A DNA stretch of 64,000 nt from Benincasa hispida (Eukaryota; Streptophyta; Magnoliopsida; Cucurbitales; Cucurbitaceae): contig NC_052355.1 of assembly GCF_009727055.1 (NCBI RefSeq), forward strand, positions 51,587,449 through 51,651,448. Reading direction: 5' to 3'. How positions within the stretch are numbered: position 1 is the stretch's first letter; each line of letters opens with the position of its first letter. Shown here piece by piece: positions 24,701 to 36,125 of the stretch. The position numbers and the translations under genes are program-made. The notes under the pieces were generated by a model. That model worked only from the letters and a program-made list of their open reading frames with translations, was not told the DNA's origin and did no database searches.

Positions 24701-25380
24701 TTACTAAACGATCGTATAAACTAGCTTTTCCTACACGATCGTGTACCTCGTCTAAACGATCAAGCATCTTGACTATATGATAGTCGTTGCCTTCTTCCAC
24801 TTGCTTGATCATTGTATACGATCTGTTTTCCTCCTCCCCTCTACCAAATCCGATCAAAGCCTACTCTTTGGATTCTCACTTCGAGAATACTAAGGGCTCC
24901 AAGTGGTGGTGTCGTCCCCATCCTCCTACTGTACGAGTGAAGCCGTTCATGGTAGATGACCGGAGTGGTGCTTAACGATAGCCTACTGTTCTAGCAAGAG
25001 CGCAAGAAGGCCGTTCGTGGACAGAGCAAGATTTGATGTGAAGAGTGTCTTCAACTGGTAAGTTCCTCGTTCTCTTGTTTATTTATCTTAAAGCATGCCG
25101 GTGATTTAGTTGTTTAATGCATATTTGTATGTGTGAATGTAAATGTGGAAATTCTGTCACAATGTATTGGAAAGATCCACTTCTGCTCATAGGTATTCTT
25201 GTATAATAGTTCCTTCATAAGCTACAAAAGATAACCTTGGATGTTAGTTTATTGATTTGTGGGTTTAATGCTACTAAATGCCAAATAAAACATCTCATAT
25301 TTTATTAAATAAACAAAATATTTGTACAATACAATTACAAAGTACAAGACCTTATGACATTTAGGGAATCAACCACAACA
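21346..25380 (-). mobile_element. Older long copia 3' LTR, interrupted by a solo LTR
   Basis: On the minus strand it starts TGTTGTGGTTGATTCCC at 25380 and ends near 21346 (CACAAGTTCCTTC). The start resembles TGTTGGGGATGATGTCC, the start of the solo LTR inserted in it, and both end GTTCCTTC. Without the insertion (23156-25217 plus one target copy) it is about 1.97 kb. A purine tract, AAAAGTGGAATAT on the minus strand (25381-25393), abuts its start, so it is a 3' LTR. It holds a 36-base T run near 21702 and TA-rich microsatellites near 21930-21980. Confidence 0.75.
23156..25217 (+). mobile_element. 2.06-kb solo LTR with perfect 5-bp target duplication
   Basis: Runs from TGTTGGGGATG to GTTCCTTCA and is flanked on both sides by TAAGC (23151-23155 and 25218-25222). 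No internal retroelement sequence lies inside, so unequal recombination between two LTRs has probably removed it. It sits inside an older LTR of the same family in the opposite orientation. As a result 23.2-24.2 kb is an inverted copy of about 22.3-23.15 kb. It contains a GTAAGT-bearing stretch near 25057 and repeated acgatcg phrases near 24680-24760. Confidence 0.9.
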
Positions 25381-25610
25381 ATATTCCACTTTTCCTAAAG
25401 CTAGTGGGGTGTACAATATAAAAGTCATACTAATATACAAGTACACAAAGCAATAAACTAAGGCATAACACGCGCATAGTACAAAATCTCCCATTTGCCC
25501 TAGATTAAATGTGGCCAGTTCCGTAGACCCAAATCTGTAGGTGACCCTCAAACACCTTAGACGTGAGGGCCTTTATAAATGAATCAATAACATTATGCTC
25601 CAAAGCGATC
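25381..25610 (-). mobile_element. 3' end of the internal region of the older copia element
   Basis: Lies next to the start of the minus-strand LTR and holds two purine tracts on the minus strand: AAAAGTGGAATAT (25381-25393) and AAATGGGAGAT (25486-25496). Both have the form of copia polypurine tracts. No RNase H domain remains; the element is truncated to the right. Confidence 0.55.
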
Positions 25611-25732
25611 TATGAGTTTAAGTAAAGAACCAATCATTATTATTTTCTTATTATTATTTGCTTAAGTTTATGCTTGAAAATACCAATCATTCCATTTATC
25701 AAAAACCATCTATGAGTTTAAGTAAAGAACCA
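25608..25732 (+). repeat. 25-bp direct repeat, two copies 100 bp apart
   Basis: The phrase atctatgagtttaagtaaag plus aacca occurs at 25608 and again at 25708. It lies just before the gypsy primer site, so it probably belongs to the remains of that element's LTR. Confidence 0.7.
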
Positions 25733-25878
25733 TTATTGATTTTTTTTAATTTAATAAATCCACGTGTTCGACCTCAATCCATATCAAGACTACCTCTTAT
25801 TAAGTTTATACTTGGGTTTCTCAAACTTGTGATTTTATCCCCAAATATTTGAACACAATTGAGCATACAACAAGTTTT

Positions 25879-25895
25879 TGGCGCCATAGTTGGGG
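25879..25895 (+). other. Gypsy-type primer binding site
   Basis: TGGCGCCATAGTTGGGG closely follows the common plant gypsy primer sequence TGGCGCCGTTGCCGGGG. It sits about 300 bases before gag-like coding sequence and after a possible LTR end (gcatacaaca). Confidence 0.7.
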
Positions 25896-26184
25896 ATTGA
25901 ATTAAATTTGAGTAATTTTATTTTGGTTTTTGGCTTTAATTTCACAGGAACACTTGATTTAAGGAGTAATGCAAGTTTTCATCGAAAATTAGCAAATAGT
26001 ATATGAGCAACAGTACATCACTAGAGTTCGATATTGACCCTAAAATTGAACGGGCTTTTTGACATAGAGCTAGAGCTAACTGGCATAGGAGACGAAGAAA
26101 TAGAAACATGGCTGACTAGAAAAACAACCCTGAAGCACCAAACCTAGCCAACAATGCCGATACATAGGCCAATCCCAATTACTA

Positions 26185-27720
26185 GTGCATGACCATAATA
26201 GACCAACAGAGAAGCATGTGTCACCGAACCTGTATGACTTCTCTAAAAAAATTATGCATCTAGATTTTGATGGGACTAGGTTTGAAATGAAGCCTGTGAT
26301 GATTCACATGATCCAAGTTGTTGGTCAATTGGGTGGTGCAATAGGCGAAGACCCACACGCACACCTGAAGAGTTTCATGGAGATTTGCAACACCTTTCTG
26401 ATTCCTGGAATCACAGTTGAAGGGATCAAGTTGTCACTTTTTCCATTTTCTCTTAGAGACAAGGCAAGATAGTGGGCTTATTCCCTTCAACAAGAGAACG
26501 CATGATAGAAAAGTTTATGAAAAAATATTTCCTGTCTACCGTGAATGCTAAACGTAGATGTGATATAGCCAACTTTGAACAAAAGGATATTGAGACGTTG
26601 AGTGACGCATGGGCTAGATTCAAGAGGCTTGTTAGGAATTATCCCTATAATGGCCAACCGGATTGTGTTCAAATGGAAATTTTTTACAGATGACAAAACA
26701 AGTCGTCACAATCAGCAGGTGACTTTGCAGGTGCGAGAGGTTTATTGGACACAATTTATATGGAAGATAAAACCATTTTGAATCAAGTATCAAGAAACAA
26801 TGATGAATGGGTAGACGATGGATACATAACCAAATCTATTGAAAACTGAACAACAAATGTTGGAACAATAAAAATTGATGTCATTACTACCTTGTTAGCA
26901 CAGATGGCTACTGTGACCAACGTGTTAAAAACCATAGCATTAAACCAAGTAAACACTAACAATATCAATCAAGTCAACACATTAAATCAAGTTGGAGAAG
27001 TTGGATATGTAGGATGCAGCGAGCCACATACCTATAATTTGTGTCCACATAACCCTCAATCAGTCTGCTTTATTCACAATAACCTTAAGCAAAACCTACA
27101 ATTCGATATGGCAAAACATCTAAACTTTTTGTGAGGAGGAAATCAACATACAGACCCAACAGGAGGACAACGACAAGCAAATAAGGGCACTTCGCCAGGT
27201 TTTCATCAGTACATCATGGAAACCAGTAGACATAAAGTCTATCTTAGCAAGCGTCCAGTTCATCATATCTGTTGGAGGTTCTATTAAGTGAATATATACA
27301 GAAAAATGATGCATTGCTTCAAAGTCAAGCATCGTCAATTCAAAATTTAGAACTCCAAGTACGTAAAATTACAAAAGAACTGAAAAGAGTGCCCCATGGC
27401 ACGTTACCAAGTAACACTAGGGTCCTCAGGCACTCTGGAAACAATGGCAAGAAGCGATGTTAGGCAGTGATGCTGCAAAATAGGAAAACGTTGTCCGCTA
27501 ATGCATCAGAATTTGGAAACAAGAAAAATCAGTCAACATCACCTCGACCTAATCTTACTTCAGCTGATCATACAGCCAACCTTTTATCTAAAAATGACAC
27601 GGATACATCGGCAAATAAAAGAGAATCATCGATGCAAAAGGAAAAAGAATGCCCAACAAAAAATGACGATGCAACAGGAGCACATGCGTCTAAGAATGAG
27701 GATAAGCAACCTTCATAAGA
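26185..27720 (+). pseudogene. Ty3/gypsy gag remnant
   Basis: The frame 26185-26472 and its continuation in another frame to 26693 encode a gypsy-type Gag core (GAIGEDPHAHLKSFMEIC, FPFSLRDKAR, then WARFKRLVRNYP). A stop at 26470 and frame changes break it. A region with NNINQVNT-like repeats (26940-27000) and a C-terminal stretch, YVGCSEPHTYNLCPHNPQ (about 27007-27060), follow; that stretch looks like a decayed CCHC knuckle. Low-complexity sequence runs to 27720. The element is dead. Confidence 0.75.
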
Positions 27721-27989
27721 AGTTGAGCCAATAGTGCATCAATCACCACCATTCTCTTAGTTGTTGGAAAGAAAAAATGATGTAGGGCAGTTTCTCTGGT
27801 ACAATCGTTAAAACAATTGCACATTAACATTCCCTTGGTGGAAACGTTAGAACAGATGTCGAGCTATATGAAGCTTTTGAAGGATATACTTTCAAGAAAG
27901 AGGTGACTAGGAAACTTGAGATAGTTGCCTTAACGCAGGAATGCAATGCGTTCTTCTAGGAAAACATCTCTGCTAAGATGAAAGATCTA

Positions 27990-28384
27990 GGAAGCTTCAC
28001 ATTGCCTTGTTGGATTGGAGGAATAGAAGTAGGTCAGCCTTATGCGACTTATGGCGAGCTAATGCCTCTTTTAGTATTCAAAAAGTTGGGAATTGGGGAA
28101 GCGAGGCCCACCACAGTCACCTTGAAGCTTGTGATCGATCCATAACACATCCAGAAGGAAAAATAGAGAATGTGTTGGTCCAAGTGGACAGATTCATATT
28201 TCCAGTCGATTTTATAATTTTGGACTATGAAGCTGATCAAGAAATACCAATAATTTTGGGTCGACCTTTCTTATCTATTGGACGAGCCTTGATTTATGTG
28301 CATGAAGGCAAACTAACTATCCGCGCAGATGATCAACAACTAAATTCAATGTGTTCGACGCATAGAAGTATTCAGACGAATTAG
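27990..28384 (+). pseudogene. Ty3/gypsy aspartic protease remnant
   Basis: The protein context is that of a plant gypsy protease (SALCDL, KIENVLVQVDRFIFPVDFIILD, EIPIILGRPFLSIGRALI). The catalytic segment expected after CDL as Gly-Ala-Ser is instead read as Trp-Arg-Ala-Asn because of a small change in frame, so the active site is lost. No reverse transcriptase or integrase follows within the window. The remnant is cut short before the polymerase. Confidence 0.75.
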
Positions 28385-29084
28385 GATTTTGCTAGATGAT
28401 TGAGGAAGTTGCATTTAATTGTGATTATGATGAAGATGACTCAGAAAGCTTAGCAATCGAGGAAGCCAGATGATTAAGGAAGTTGCGTTTAAATGATTTT
28501 TGTTCACTAATGAGTCAAATCTTATTGATTAGGTTCCATGAATGATATGTACATGTGTTTAACTATGCCAACAAAACATAGATAAAAAGAAAATTAATGA
28601 TATCTTAAAGATGGGAATGACCATTAGTAATGAGAAGATAGATGCTCACCATTTTTGGACTTGTGTTTTTCGTCATTGTCGGCGTCAAGTTAATTCATGA
28701 AGCAGCTTAGTGGGTATTGCAAAAAGAAAGTTTTCTTAGCGAAGGAGATTTGGGCGGTCTATGCAAGCAAACAACCGTTGATGTGAGATGGGATTGTTGT
28801 TGACCAATTGAATGGTGACTTTTGAGTAGGTGACTTTCTTTATTCCTTTACCTTTTCTTGTTGGTTGTTTTTTTTGTTCTTCATTATAAAAAAAATGGTC
28901 AATAAAACGATAATCTTTTACAATTAATCAATAATTTTCAAAACTAAGAACCGAATGGAAAATTGACTTATAATTGAGGACGATGTTGTATGCTTTAGCT
29001 ATTTACTTTTAACATATCAAAATTCCTAATAAACTGTAGACTTACTCCAATCAACTTCATCATAGATATTACTCTTAATATTAT
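28385..29084. other. Decayed retroelement sequence and spacer
   Basis: The phrases ttaggattttgctagatgattgagg and cagatgattaaggaag near 28380-28490 look like a small duplication within the gypsy remains. Beyond about 28500 no coding feature is recognised. Confidence 0.45.
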
Positions 29085-32000
29085 TTTTTGGTCCTGAACG
29101 TTTGTTTTTGTTCCATTGTAGTTCATACACTTTTAAATATTCAATCTTAAGTCCATACATTTTCAATAAATATGAAAATAAGTCATTGGAATTAATTTAT
29201 TGTTGATTTTTCTAAAAAATGGTATAAATTAGCTCTCATTTCATGAATTGTGAAAATATATTTATATACAGCCTATTTTCTTACATGAAAAACATTATTG
29301 TTGTTATTATTTCACTACTACAAATTTGGTTTTTCTTGACACACAAAATTTTTGTTTTTTTGATGGTCATGGCAAAAGACCATCAAGAAAAATACTTTTC
29401 TCCACCCAATAAATTTTGATATTTAATTTTATGTGCATGCACGTCAAGAAAAATATATTTTTTGACACAAAAATATGTAAATTTCGTTAAAATGGTGAAT
29501 TCTTTATTTTTAGATTTGTTGATGGTCAAAAACCGTCAAGAAAATGGACCATCAATAAATCTACCTGCGAAAACAAATATTTAATTCGTGCGCGCTTTGA
29601 ATTTTTGGTACACGAATGTGGCCTTTTTTGATGGGTAATGTCTATCAAGAAACTTTTTTTCATTGACTGACTTTGACGATCAAGAATGGATTAAAAAAAG
29701 TCGTCAAAATGACGTTATTTTCATTTAGATTTTTCTTTATGGGCAATGCCCATCAAGATATAGGTATTCATTGATGGTCTTTGACCATCAAGGAAAACCA
29801 AAAAAGACTTTGTTTTGAGCTTTTATTTTTTCTTTCTTTTCCTGTTTTGAAGATCAACCATAAGTCCTCCCCATCGAAGTCCTACCTCTTTCAGTCGTCA
29901 GTCATGTTCTTTTTCATCACAGTCAATGTACCATCTTCTTCTCCACAATCGGTCGAACGATTTCAATAACTACTGTCGCACCACCGTTGTCTTTTCAATC
30001 AGATGCTACCGTGTTCTTCTTCCAATGCCTCGCGTTATAGTATTAAGGCTAATTTGGAATGAATTATTTCTTTAAATCTTTTTTGGTCCGTTAAATTTAA
30101 ATTTAATAGGACTCCTTACGTGCCAATTCTAATTAAGAGAATTAGAATTTCAGTTATGACATCCCAAATTTTTACATTATTTTCATAAAATTATTTAGAA
30201 TTATTTGGGTGCTATTTCATTAATTTGAGGCTAAAATCTAATGTAGGAGGTAAGATAATTAATTTAGGTGATATTTGAAGGGATTTGAAATTTTTTTACT
30301 TCAGTTTAAAATAGTTGGATAATTTATTTTGGAAAATTAATTTGTGATTTGAAATAAAAGATTTGAGAATTTGGAAAGTCGATGAGCTCCATCGTCGTCC
30401 GTCACAACCGTCCGGCCGGTAGGTGATTGCTGTCGGTCTGTCTCTCTTTTCCCACTATCTCTCGTCATTTTCGTCTCGCACGTACAGTCGCTGTGCGCGG
30501 CGCCTTGTAATCGCACGTCCGGCGCCCAGCCTATCACTGGTCGTTGTAGCTTCGTTCGCCGCCATGGGTTATCGCCGCCAGCAGTAGATGTCACCGGAAT
30601 TTTAAAATTTGGGTAAGTTTTTCCTTGAGTTCTTCAAGATTTTGGTTGACAAGTTAAGAATGCGTTTAATGGTTGTCGGAATTTTAATCTTTGGATGGTA
30701 GATTGGAGGTTTGGAGGAATTTTGAGGTTTAAAGTAAGCTGCCCAGCGACCTGGAAGGTTATTATTGGTGGTTTAAGGTGAGTTTTATTTGTTTATTGTG
30801 TTATTTTTGTCTTCCCTGTTTTGAAAGGAGTTGAAAGTTTATTTGTTTAAATGTAAATTGTCAAAGTGTTTTTAAACTCTTGTTTCAAACTTATTTATAT
30901 GCTTGAAATTAGTATATAGCAAAGACTTTATAAGTTGAAGCTTTAGATAGATAAGATTTAGATTGCATATTTATATGTCTCAGATTCTTAATTATATTTA
31001 TATGTTATGTTAATTTGTGGTTGAATATTGATGTTAATTTTGTGATTTAAAGTGCATTTCATTTTGCCATATTGATGTTTTGATGTTAAGCTAATTAGTG
31101 TTCACATTAAGTTTTATTTTTCATTCCAATATTCCCAAGTTTAAATTTTTGTTAAGTTATGGATTTATTTTAATGTCTCCCATTGGAATTAATCATCTTA
31201 CTATACCCATCTTTTTAATGTAAACCTTCCTCATTCATAGCTTATTTGAAGTTGTTTATGTTCTTAGGTTGAATTTAAAGTTGTATATTGAGTTTGAAAT
31301 AGATATAGAGGTAAATGCATGGTTGTGTTTAAGTTTGAGTTGAACTGTAATACCTTTGATGTTTAGTTTCTAAACTTTAAGTTTGAGATGAAAGTATGGG
31401 AGGGAGGTGTTTAAAGTATAGTTTCTAAATTTAAGCTTGAGTTTGAAATTGGTTCGAGTTGAATTTTAAGGTTTGATGTTGAGTTTTGACATATTTATAA
31501 CTCATAGTTTCTAAATTTAAGTTTGAATATAAAATGTGTCTTGAGAGGGGTAGGGAGTAAGTGAGGGTGAGTATTCTTATTTTATTTGAAGTTATTGAAT
31601 ATTACTATGTTTAGGTTTTATACTGGGTTTAAGATTGATATATAGATAAATACATAGTTATGTTTAAGTTTTGTATTAATTATTTAGTAGCACTAAAAGT
31701 ATTTAAATTTGTATTTTGTAGGTATTTCGGGGTTTATATTCAATAAAGAAGTAGAGAAATAATCAAGTATATTGTGGATATTATGTAATTATAGAATTGT
31801 ATTTTGTAGGTATATTTTGGAGTTTACGTTTTGCAGATATAATGTTATTGTAATTAACTTTGTGAAACTAAATTGTACGTTATGTAAGAAAATTAATTAA
31901 AAGTAAAAGTTGTTGATTTGGCCGATGTTGAGTGAAGTTGTGTAAAGTTGTTGTTTGGCAGGAGTTGTTGGTTTGTAGTTGTGCTACAAACTTCATGTAA

Positions 32001-32720
32001 GTGATTTGGTGTATTTTCTTATTTGTGTATAAAGTACAGGTTAGGTACCATGAGTGCAAATGTCAGATTAAAAACTTGTTTGGAATTGATTACACATTGC
32101 ATATGAGGGGTCCCAATGACCCCGGTTTTTTTTTTTTTTCAGATTGGTATAGTTAACCGGTAAAAACGTCAATAAAAGTATAAAGTTGATGCTTAAAAAC
32201 CATCAATAAAAATATTAAAACGTTTATAAAAAGGATTTTCTTGGTATTCTTAAAAAATAGTTGATGGACAAAAAATTGTGAATATTACCTACTTTGACGT
32301 TCGAAACATATAAAAAAAAATTGTTATTCTTGACATTTTTTTTCCATATAGTCGATGGGCAAAAAACATCAAAGTACCCTTTCTTGATGGCCAAAAACAT
32401 TAAGAAAGGGTTTTGGTTGACGTTTTCTTGATGGTCAGGCTTTCTTGACGTTTTTTGGCTATCGAAGTAGATATTTTTTTGACATCTTTTTATATTTGTG
32501 TCCATTAACAAAGGTCAAATTTGTAGCAGTGTTTAACTAATTCAATAAAACTTAACTCAATGAATGACTAAATTTTAAGATTTATTGAAAACAAATGAAC
32601 TAAACTTGTAAATTTGAAAGTATATAGACTAAAATAGAACGAAAAAATTAAACATTAGAAAATACGTGAACTATAATAATATTAAACTGAAAGTATATGG
32701 ACCAAATTGATCTCATACAC
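29085..32720. repeat. Fold-back repeat split by a CACTA element
   Basis: The left part (29085-29190) carries ttggtcctgaacg and agttcatacactttt units. The right part (32535-32720) carries their reverse complements (gaaagtatatagac, gtatatggaccaaattga). The CACTA element at 29313-32531 separates the two halves. This is the same repeat style as 15428-15838. Confidence 0.65.
29313..32531. mobile_element. Non-autonomous CACTA transposon (3.2 kb)
   Basis: The ends are CACTACTACAAATTTG (29313) and CAAATTTGTAGCAGTG (ending at 32531), an inverted pair with one mismatch. They are flanked by TTT on each side as a 3-bp target duplication. Both subterminal regions hold many short units of the type tcttgatggtc..gaccatcaag, in both directions and often as small hairpins (29360-29800 and 32160-32500). 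Such subterminal repeats are known transposase-binding features of CACTA elements. No transposase frame is seen. The centre contains a less AT-rich stretch (30365-30600) and a TGACATCCCAAATTT phrase near 30157, which may be captured LTR or host DNA. Confidence 0.88.
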
Positions 32721-32814
32721 ATGCATAACCTATAGAGGTTTGTTGAGATTAGTTATTTATTTGAACTTTGTTAAACTAAAACAATAAAGTAAATATATTA
32801 GGTCGAAAAACACG

Positions 32815-33305
32815 TTTGATCCATGTGATTTAGTTGGTAACTATTTAATTACCAACATAGCTACCAATTGAACTTTCATGAAAGTAACCATTTGTTTTCC
32901 GAGCTTTAGTTAGTGACTAATTAGTCTCTATACTTTCAAATTGGTAACAATTTCTTCTTTAAACTTTAATAAGTAATGATTTAATCTTTGTACTTTGTAA
33001 GAATTTAGTTCATGTCGTGAAGAATTTCATCAAAATGAAGTGTCGAACTTTTTTTAGACAATAACTTGGTCTTTATTGTTTATAAATAAATTTGCTTCTT
33101 GATCAATTTATCAATCTACACATGTAAAAAAATTCATTAAATCATACAAATATTTTTCACAATAAACACTAAATTATTGTTTACTAAAGTTAGAGATTAG
33201 ATTGTTACAAATGTAAAGGTATAAGGAGTAAATCTTTATTGACTAAACTCAATATAAATGGTTACTTTCTCGAAAATTCAAGAACTAACGATGTATTTTA
33301 ATCCG
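32815..33305. repeat. Fold-back element
   Basis: The left arm (ccaattgaactttcatgaaa then gtaaccattt near 32868) is matched by the right arm in reverse complement (aaatggttactttctcgaaa then attcaagaactaacg near 33257). Inner phrases such as ttaatctttgtactt also pair with aaggtataaggagtaaatc. It ends about 400 bases before the LHCA2 start codon and so borders that promoter. Confidence 0.65.
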
Positions 33306-33344
33306 GATATTAATATGTGATAAAATTTTCAATGTTTTGCCATT

Positions 33345-33705
33345 GAGGAAGAGAATGGGTTATATCCCCGTACTACCCGGATCATTGAAGGAGCCATAGA
33401 GGGAGTGCCAGGTGGCATGAAATCTGAATCTAGATACCGGTTGGAGCCGATATTTAAGGATATGATTGAGAGACACGCTCTTGAAAGGAGAGCCACAGGT
33501 TCAGATTATTCCAGGTAAGCATAATGACGTGGCAGATATGAGATTCTCTAAGACACGTGGCAGTGAATCGGCCAATTACATATTCCCTCTCCTATCCATT
33601 GAGATAAGGCCATGCATACATTAACAAAGTGAGAGATTCAATTCAAACAATCCACACGACCATCTCCGTCACCCCAATTTTAGAAGAATTTAATCTCACC
33701 CAAAA
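33345..33705 (+). promoter_or_regulatory. LHCA2 promoter and 5' leader
   Basis: It contains ACGTGGCA at 33527-33534, a G-box CACGTG at 33554-33559 within acacgtggca, CCAAT at 33572-33576 and GATAAGG (I-box) at 33603-33609. A G-box, CCAAT and GATA set just upstream of the leader is the known arrangement of light-regulated Lhc promoters. No canonical TATA box is evident; transcription probably starts near 33620-33640, which is inference. Confidence 0.7.
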
Positions 33706-35703
33706 ATGGCTTCCGCTTGTGCTTCTTCCGCTTGTGCTTCTTCCGCCATTGCCGCTGTGGCAATTTCTTCATCCAGGCAATTTTTTTTTCCCTCTTATTC
33801 ATTCTTTAATTTAATTTCCCATCCAATTCAATTAATTATTTTTGAATTTCTTCGTTTTTTTTTTTTTTTTTCCAGTTCCCAGAAGAATGGGTGCCCCAAG
33901 GCTTCTAATTTCCTTACCGGCAAGAAGCTGAGGCTGAGAAACTTAACTGCCGCCACTGCCGTTGCTCCTCGATCAGTTCCGGTATGCGCTGCAGCCGACC
34001 CCGACAGACCTCTCTGGTTCCCTGGTAGCACCCCTCCTCCATGGCTCGATGGCAGTCTCCCCGGCGACTTTGGCTTTGACCCTCTTGGTCTCGGTTAGTA
34101 TTATACTCTCGAAGAGATTATAATCCTTTTATTTATTTATGTTCTTAGAGTGATTAATTAGAGATTGATATTGAAGTAAAAATCATTGATCTTTTATTTA
34201 CAATTTTTTAATTCTTTCTACTAGTTTGAAAATTAGTAAAAGGCCTTAATAAAAATCAAAATACATTTTAGTCCTCATGTACTTTTTTTAGTTTGTACAA
34301 TTGGAACATGGGTTTGAATCTACATCCATATATTAATTGAGATATGTCATAATTTAACGGTTATGTACTTCTTACATGTAAGATTTAATCTATATTATTT
34401 TAATAAATCTTAAAATTAAGAAATTAAATTTTATTGAATTGGGTTAAATTATAATAGAAAGAAAAATACCTAATGTTGCTTGTGTTGTATTTACTTTTAT
34501 GTATCCTACTTAACTAGGTGATTAAAATAAACTCATGGGATGGATATAGTTTAGGTTATACTTAATCATTACTCTAATAGTAATAATAATACTAACGAAC
34601 AGACATGAAAACACTAACTATAAATAACAATCTGGGGATATGACCTTGATATAGAATTAAGAAAGTATCATATCAATCCATTGTGACCACTTACTTGGAA
34701 TTTAATATCTTATGAGTTTTCTTAACATCTAGATATTGTAGGATCAGGTGGATTGTTGCATGAGATCAGTTGAGGTGTGCGTTTGAGCTAACAATTACAA
34801 AGACCAGAAAAAACTTTAGTATAATGTAAAAAATTTGACCATAGATATTAAATAATAAGCAAATACATTATAGAGAAAATTTGAGAGTAATTGTAAAAAT
34901 TATAATAATAACTGTGTTTGTTGGGTGTAGCGTCTGATCCGGAGAGCTTGAGATGGAACCAGCAAGCGGAGCTAGTGCATTGCCGATGGGCAATGTTGGG
35001 GGCAGCCGGAATCTTCATCCCGGAATTCTTAACAAAGATCGGAATATTGAACACTCCGTCGTGGTACTCCGCCGGTGAATTGGAATACTTCACCGACACC
35101 ACCACTCTGTTCATAGTGGAACTGATTTTCATCGGTTGGGCCGAGGGTAGACGGTGGGCCGACATTCTAAAACCCGGCTGCGTCAACACCGACCCGATTT
35201 TCCCAAACAACAAGCTGACCGGAACCGATGTCGGGTACCCGGGCGGGCTTTGGTTCGACCCGCTCGGATGGGGCAGTGGGTCACCGGAAAAGATAAAGGA
35301 ATTGAGAACGAAAGAGATAAAGAACGGACGATTGGCTATGTTGGCAGTGATGGGAGCTTGGTTCCAACACATTTACACTGGCACCGGTCCCATTGACAAC
35401 CTTTTCGCTCACCTTGCTGATCCCGGGCACGCCACCGTCTTCGCCGTGAGTTTTTGATCTTTTCTAAATATATATTTTCTCGATAAGTATGTTTTGGATA
35501 CCAAAGTTAGATTGCAAAATCTACACTTTTAGCTGTTAATTTATAAGTTTCAAAATTTTAAATTTTTGCCATTAAAATTTGAGTTTGATTTCAAAATTTT
35601 TCATTTAAAAAAAAAAAAAAAAAAAACAATTAAAAATAATTTCAAACAAATTTTTTTAATAGATGGTTTATTTTTGTTTTGACAGGCTTTCACACCCAAG
35701 TGA
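33706..35703 (+). CDS. LHCA2: Photosystem I light-harvesting chlorophyll a/b protein, Lhca2 type
   Basis: Exons 33706-33776, 33876-34093, 34931-35445 and 35686-35703 join to 273 codons. The protein is imported into the chloroplast and binds chlorophyll a/b in the thylakoid antenna (LHCI) of photosystem I. Residues 1 to about 55 are a Ser/Ala-rich transit peptide. The three family helices are visible: [13 protein letters not shown] (109-121), [16 protein letters not shown] (156-171) and [16 protein letters not shown] (225-240), with Glu, His and Asn ligands. His113, where Lhca3 and Lhca4 have Asn, and the C-terminal wording ([17 protein letters not shown]) fit Lhca2. Intron 1 is GC-AG, 99 nt, in frame and without a stop. 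A 15-base unit in the transit peptide codons (33712-33741) is duplicated. Intron 2 is 837 nt and AT-rich. The boundaries of introns 2 and 3 are GT-AG. Confidence 0.96.
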
Positions 35704-35835
35704 AGAAATCGAGGAGCATATAGGAGATTTAGCGCTGTGTTTGTGACTGAGGAAAATTTATGTATTAAATCTCTGTGTTTATGTCATCTGTGTATGATGG
35801 ACATCTTTATCAATTTAATGTACAAAATGAGATCA
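35704..35835 (+). other. LHCA2 3' untranslated region
   Basis: The stop codon at 35701-35703 is followed by about 130 bases with a T/G-rich stretch (tttatgtcatctgtgtatgatgg near 35780) and aatgtacaaaatg near 35817, a plausible near-upstream polyadenylation signal. The exact cleavage site cannot be read from sequence. Confidence 0.5.
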
Positions 35836-36125
35836 CAAATTAAGCAAATTTAGACCCACTTTGACTTCTATGAACTATTTTTAAGAATATTTCATTCTAT
35901 ATTATTCTACTAATTAAATGTTATATAGACTAATTCATCAAATAAATCTAAATAATTAATCTCAACAATTATAAATAAGAAGCAAAATTTATGGTCTTTA
36001 ATAGACAACACTTTAGATTTTCTTTTAATCTTTTTCATCTGACAGAGGCCAATTTAGTTTAGTTCAACAGAGTTTATAGATCAAACTTCAATCGTTATGC
36101 TTAAGTTCAAACAATGAAATGTGTA
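35836..36125. other. Intergenic, no gene seen
   Basis: AT-rich spacer between the LHCA2 3' end and the next repeat. No feature recognised. Confidence 0.5.

Noticed and set aside
30337..30594. 85-codon frame on the minus strand within the CACTA element
   Set aside because: Its Arg/Thr-rich composition reflects the GC-richer patch; no domain and no splice context. Treated as part of a possible captured fragment.
34848..35396. Open frames on both strands inside the large LHCA exon
   Set aside because: Shadows of the real frame at 34931-35445, which has the full Lhca2 protein pattern.
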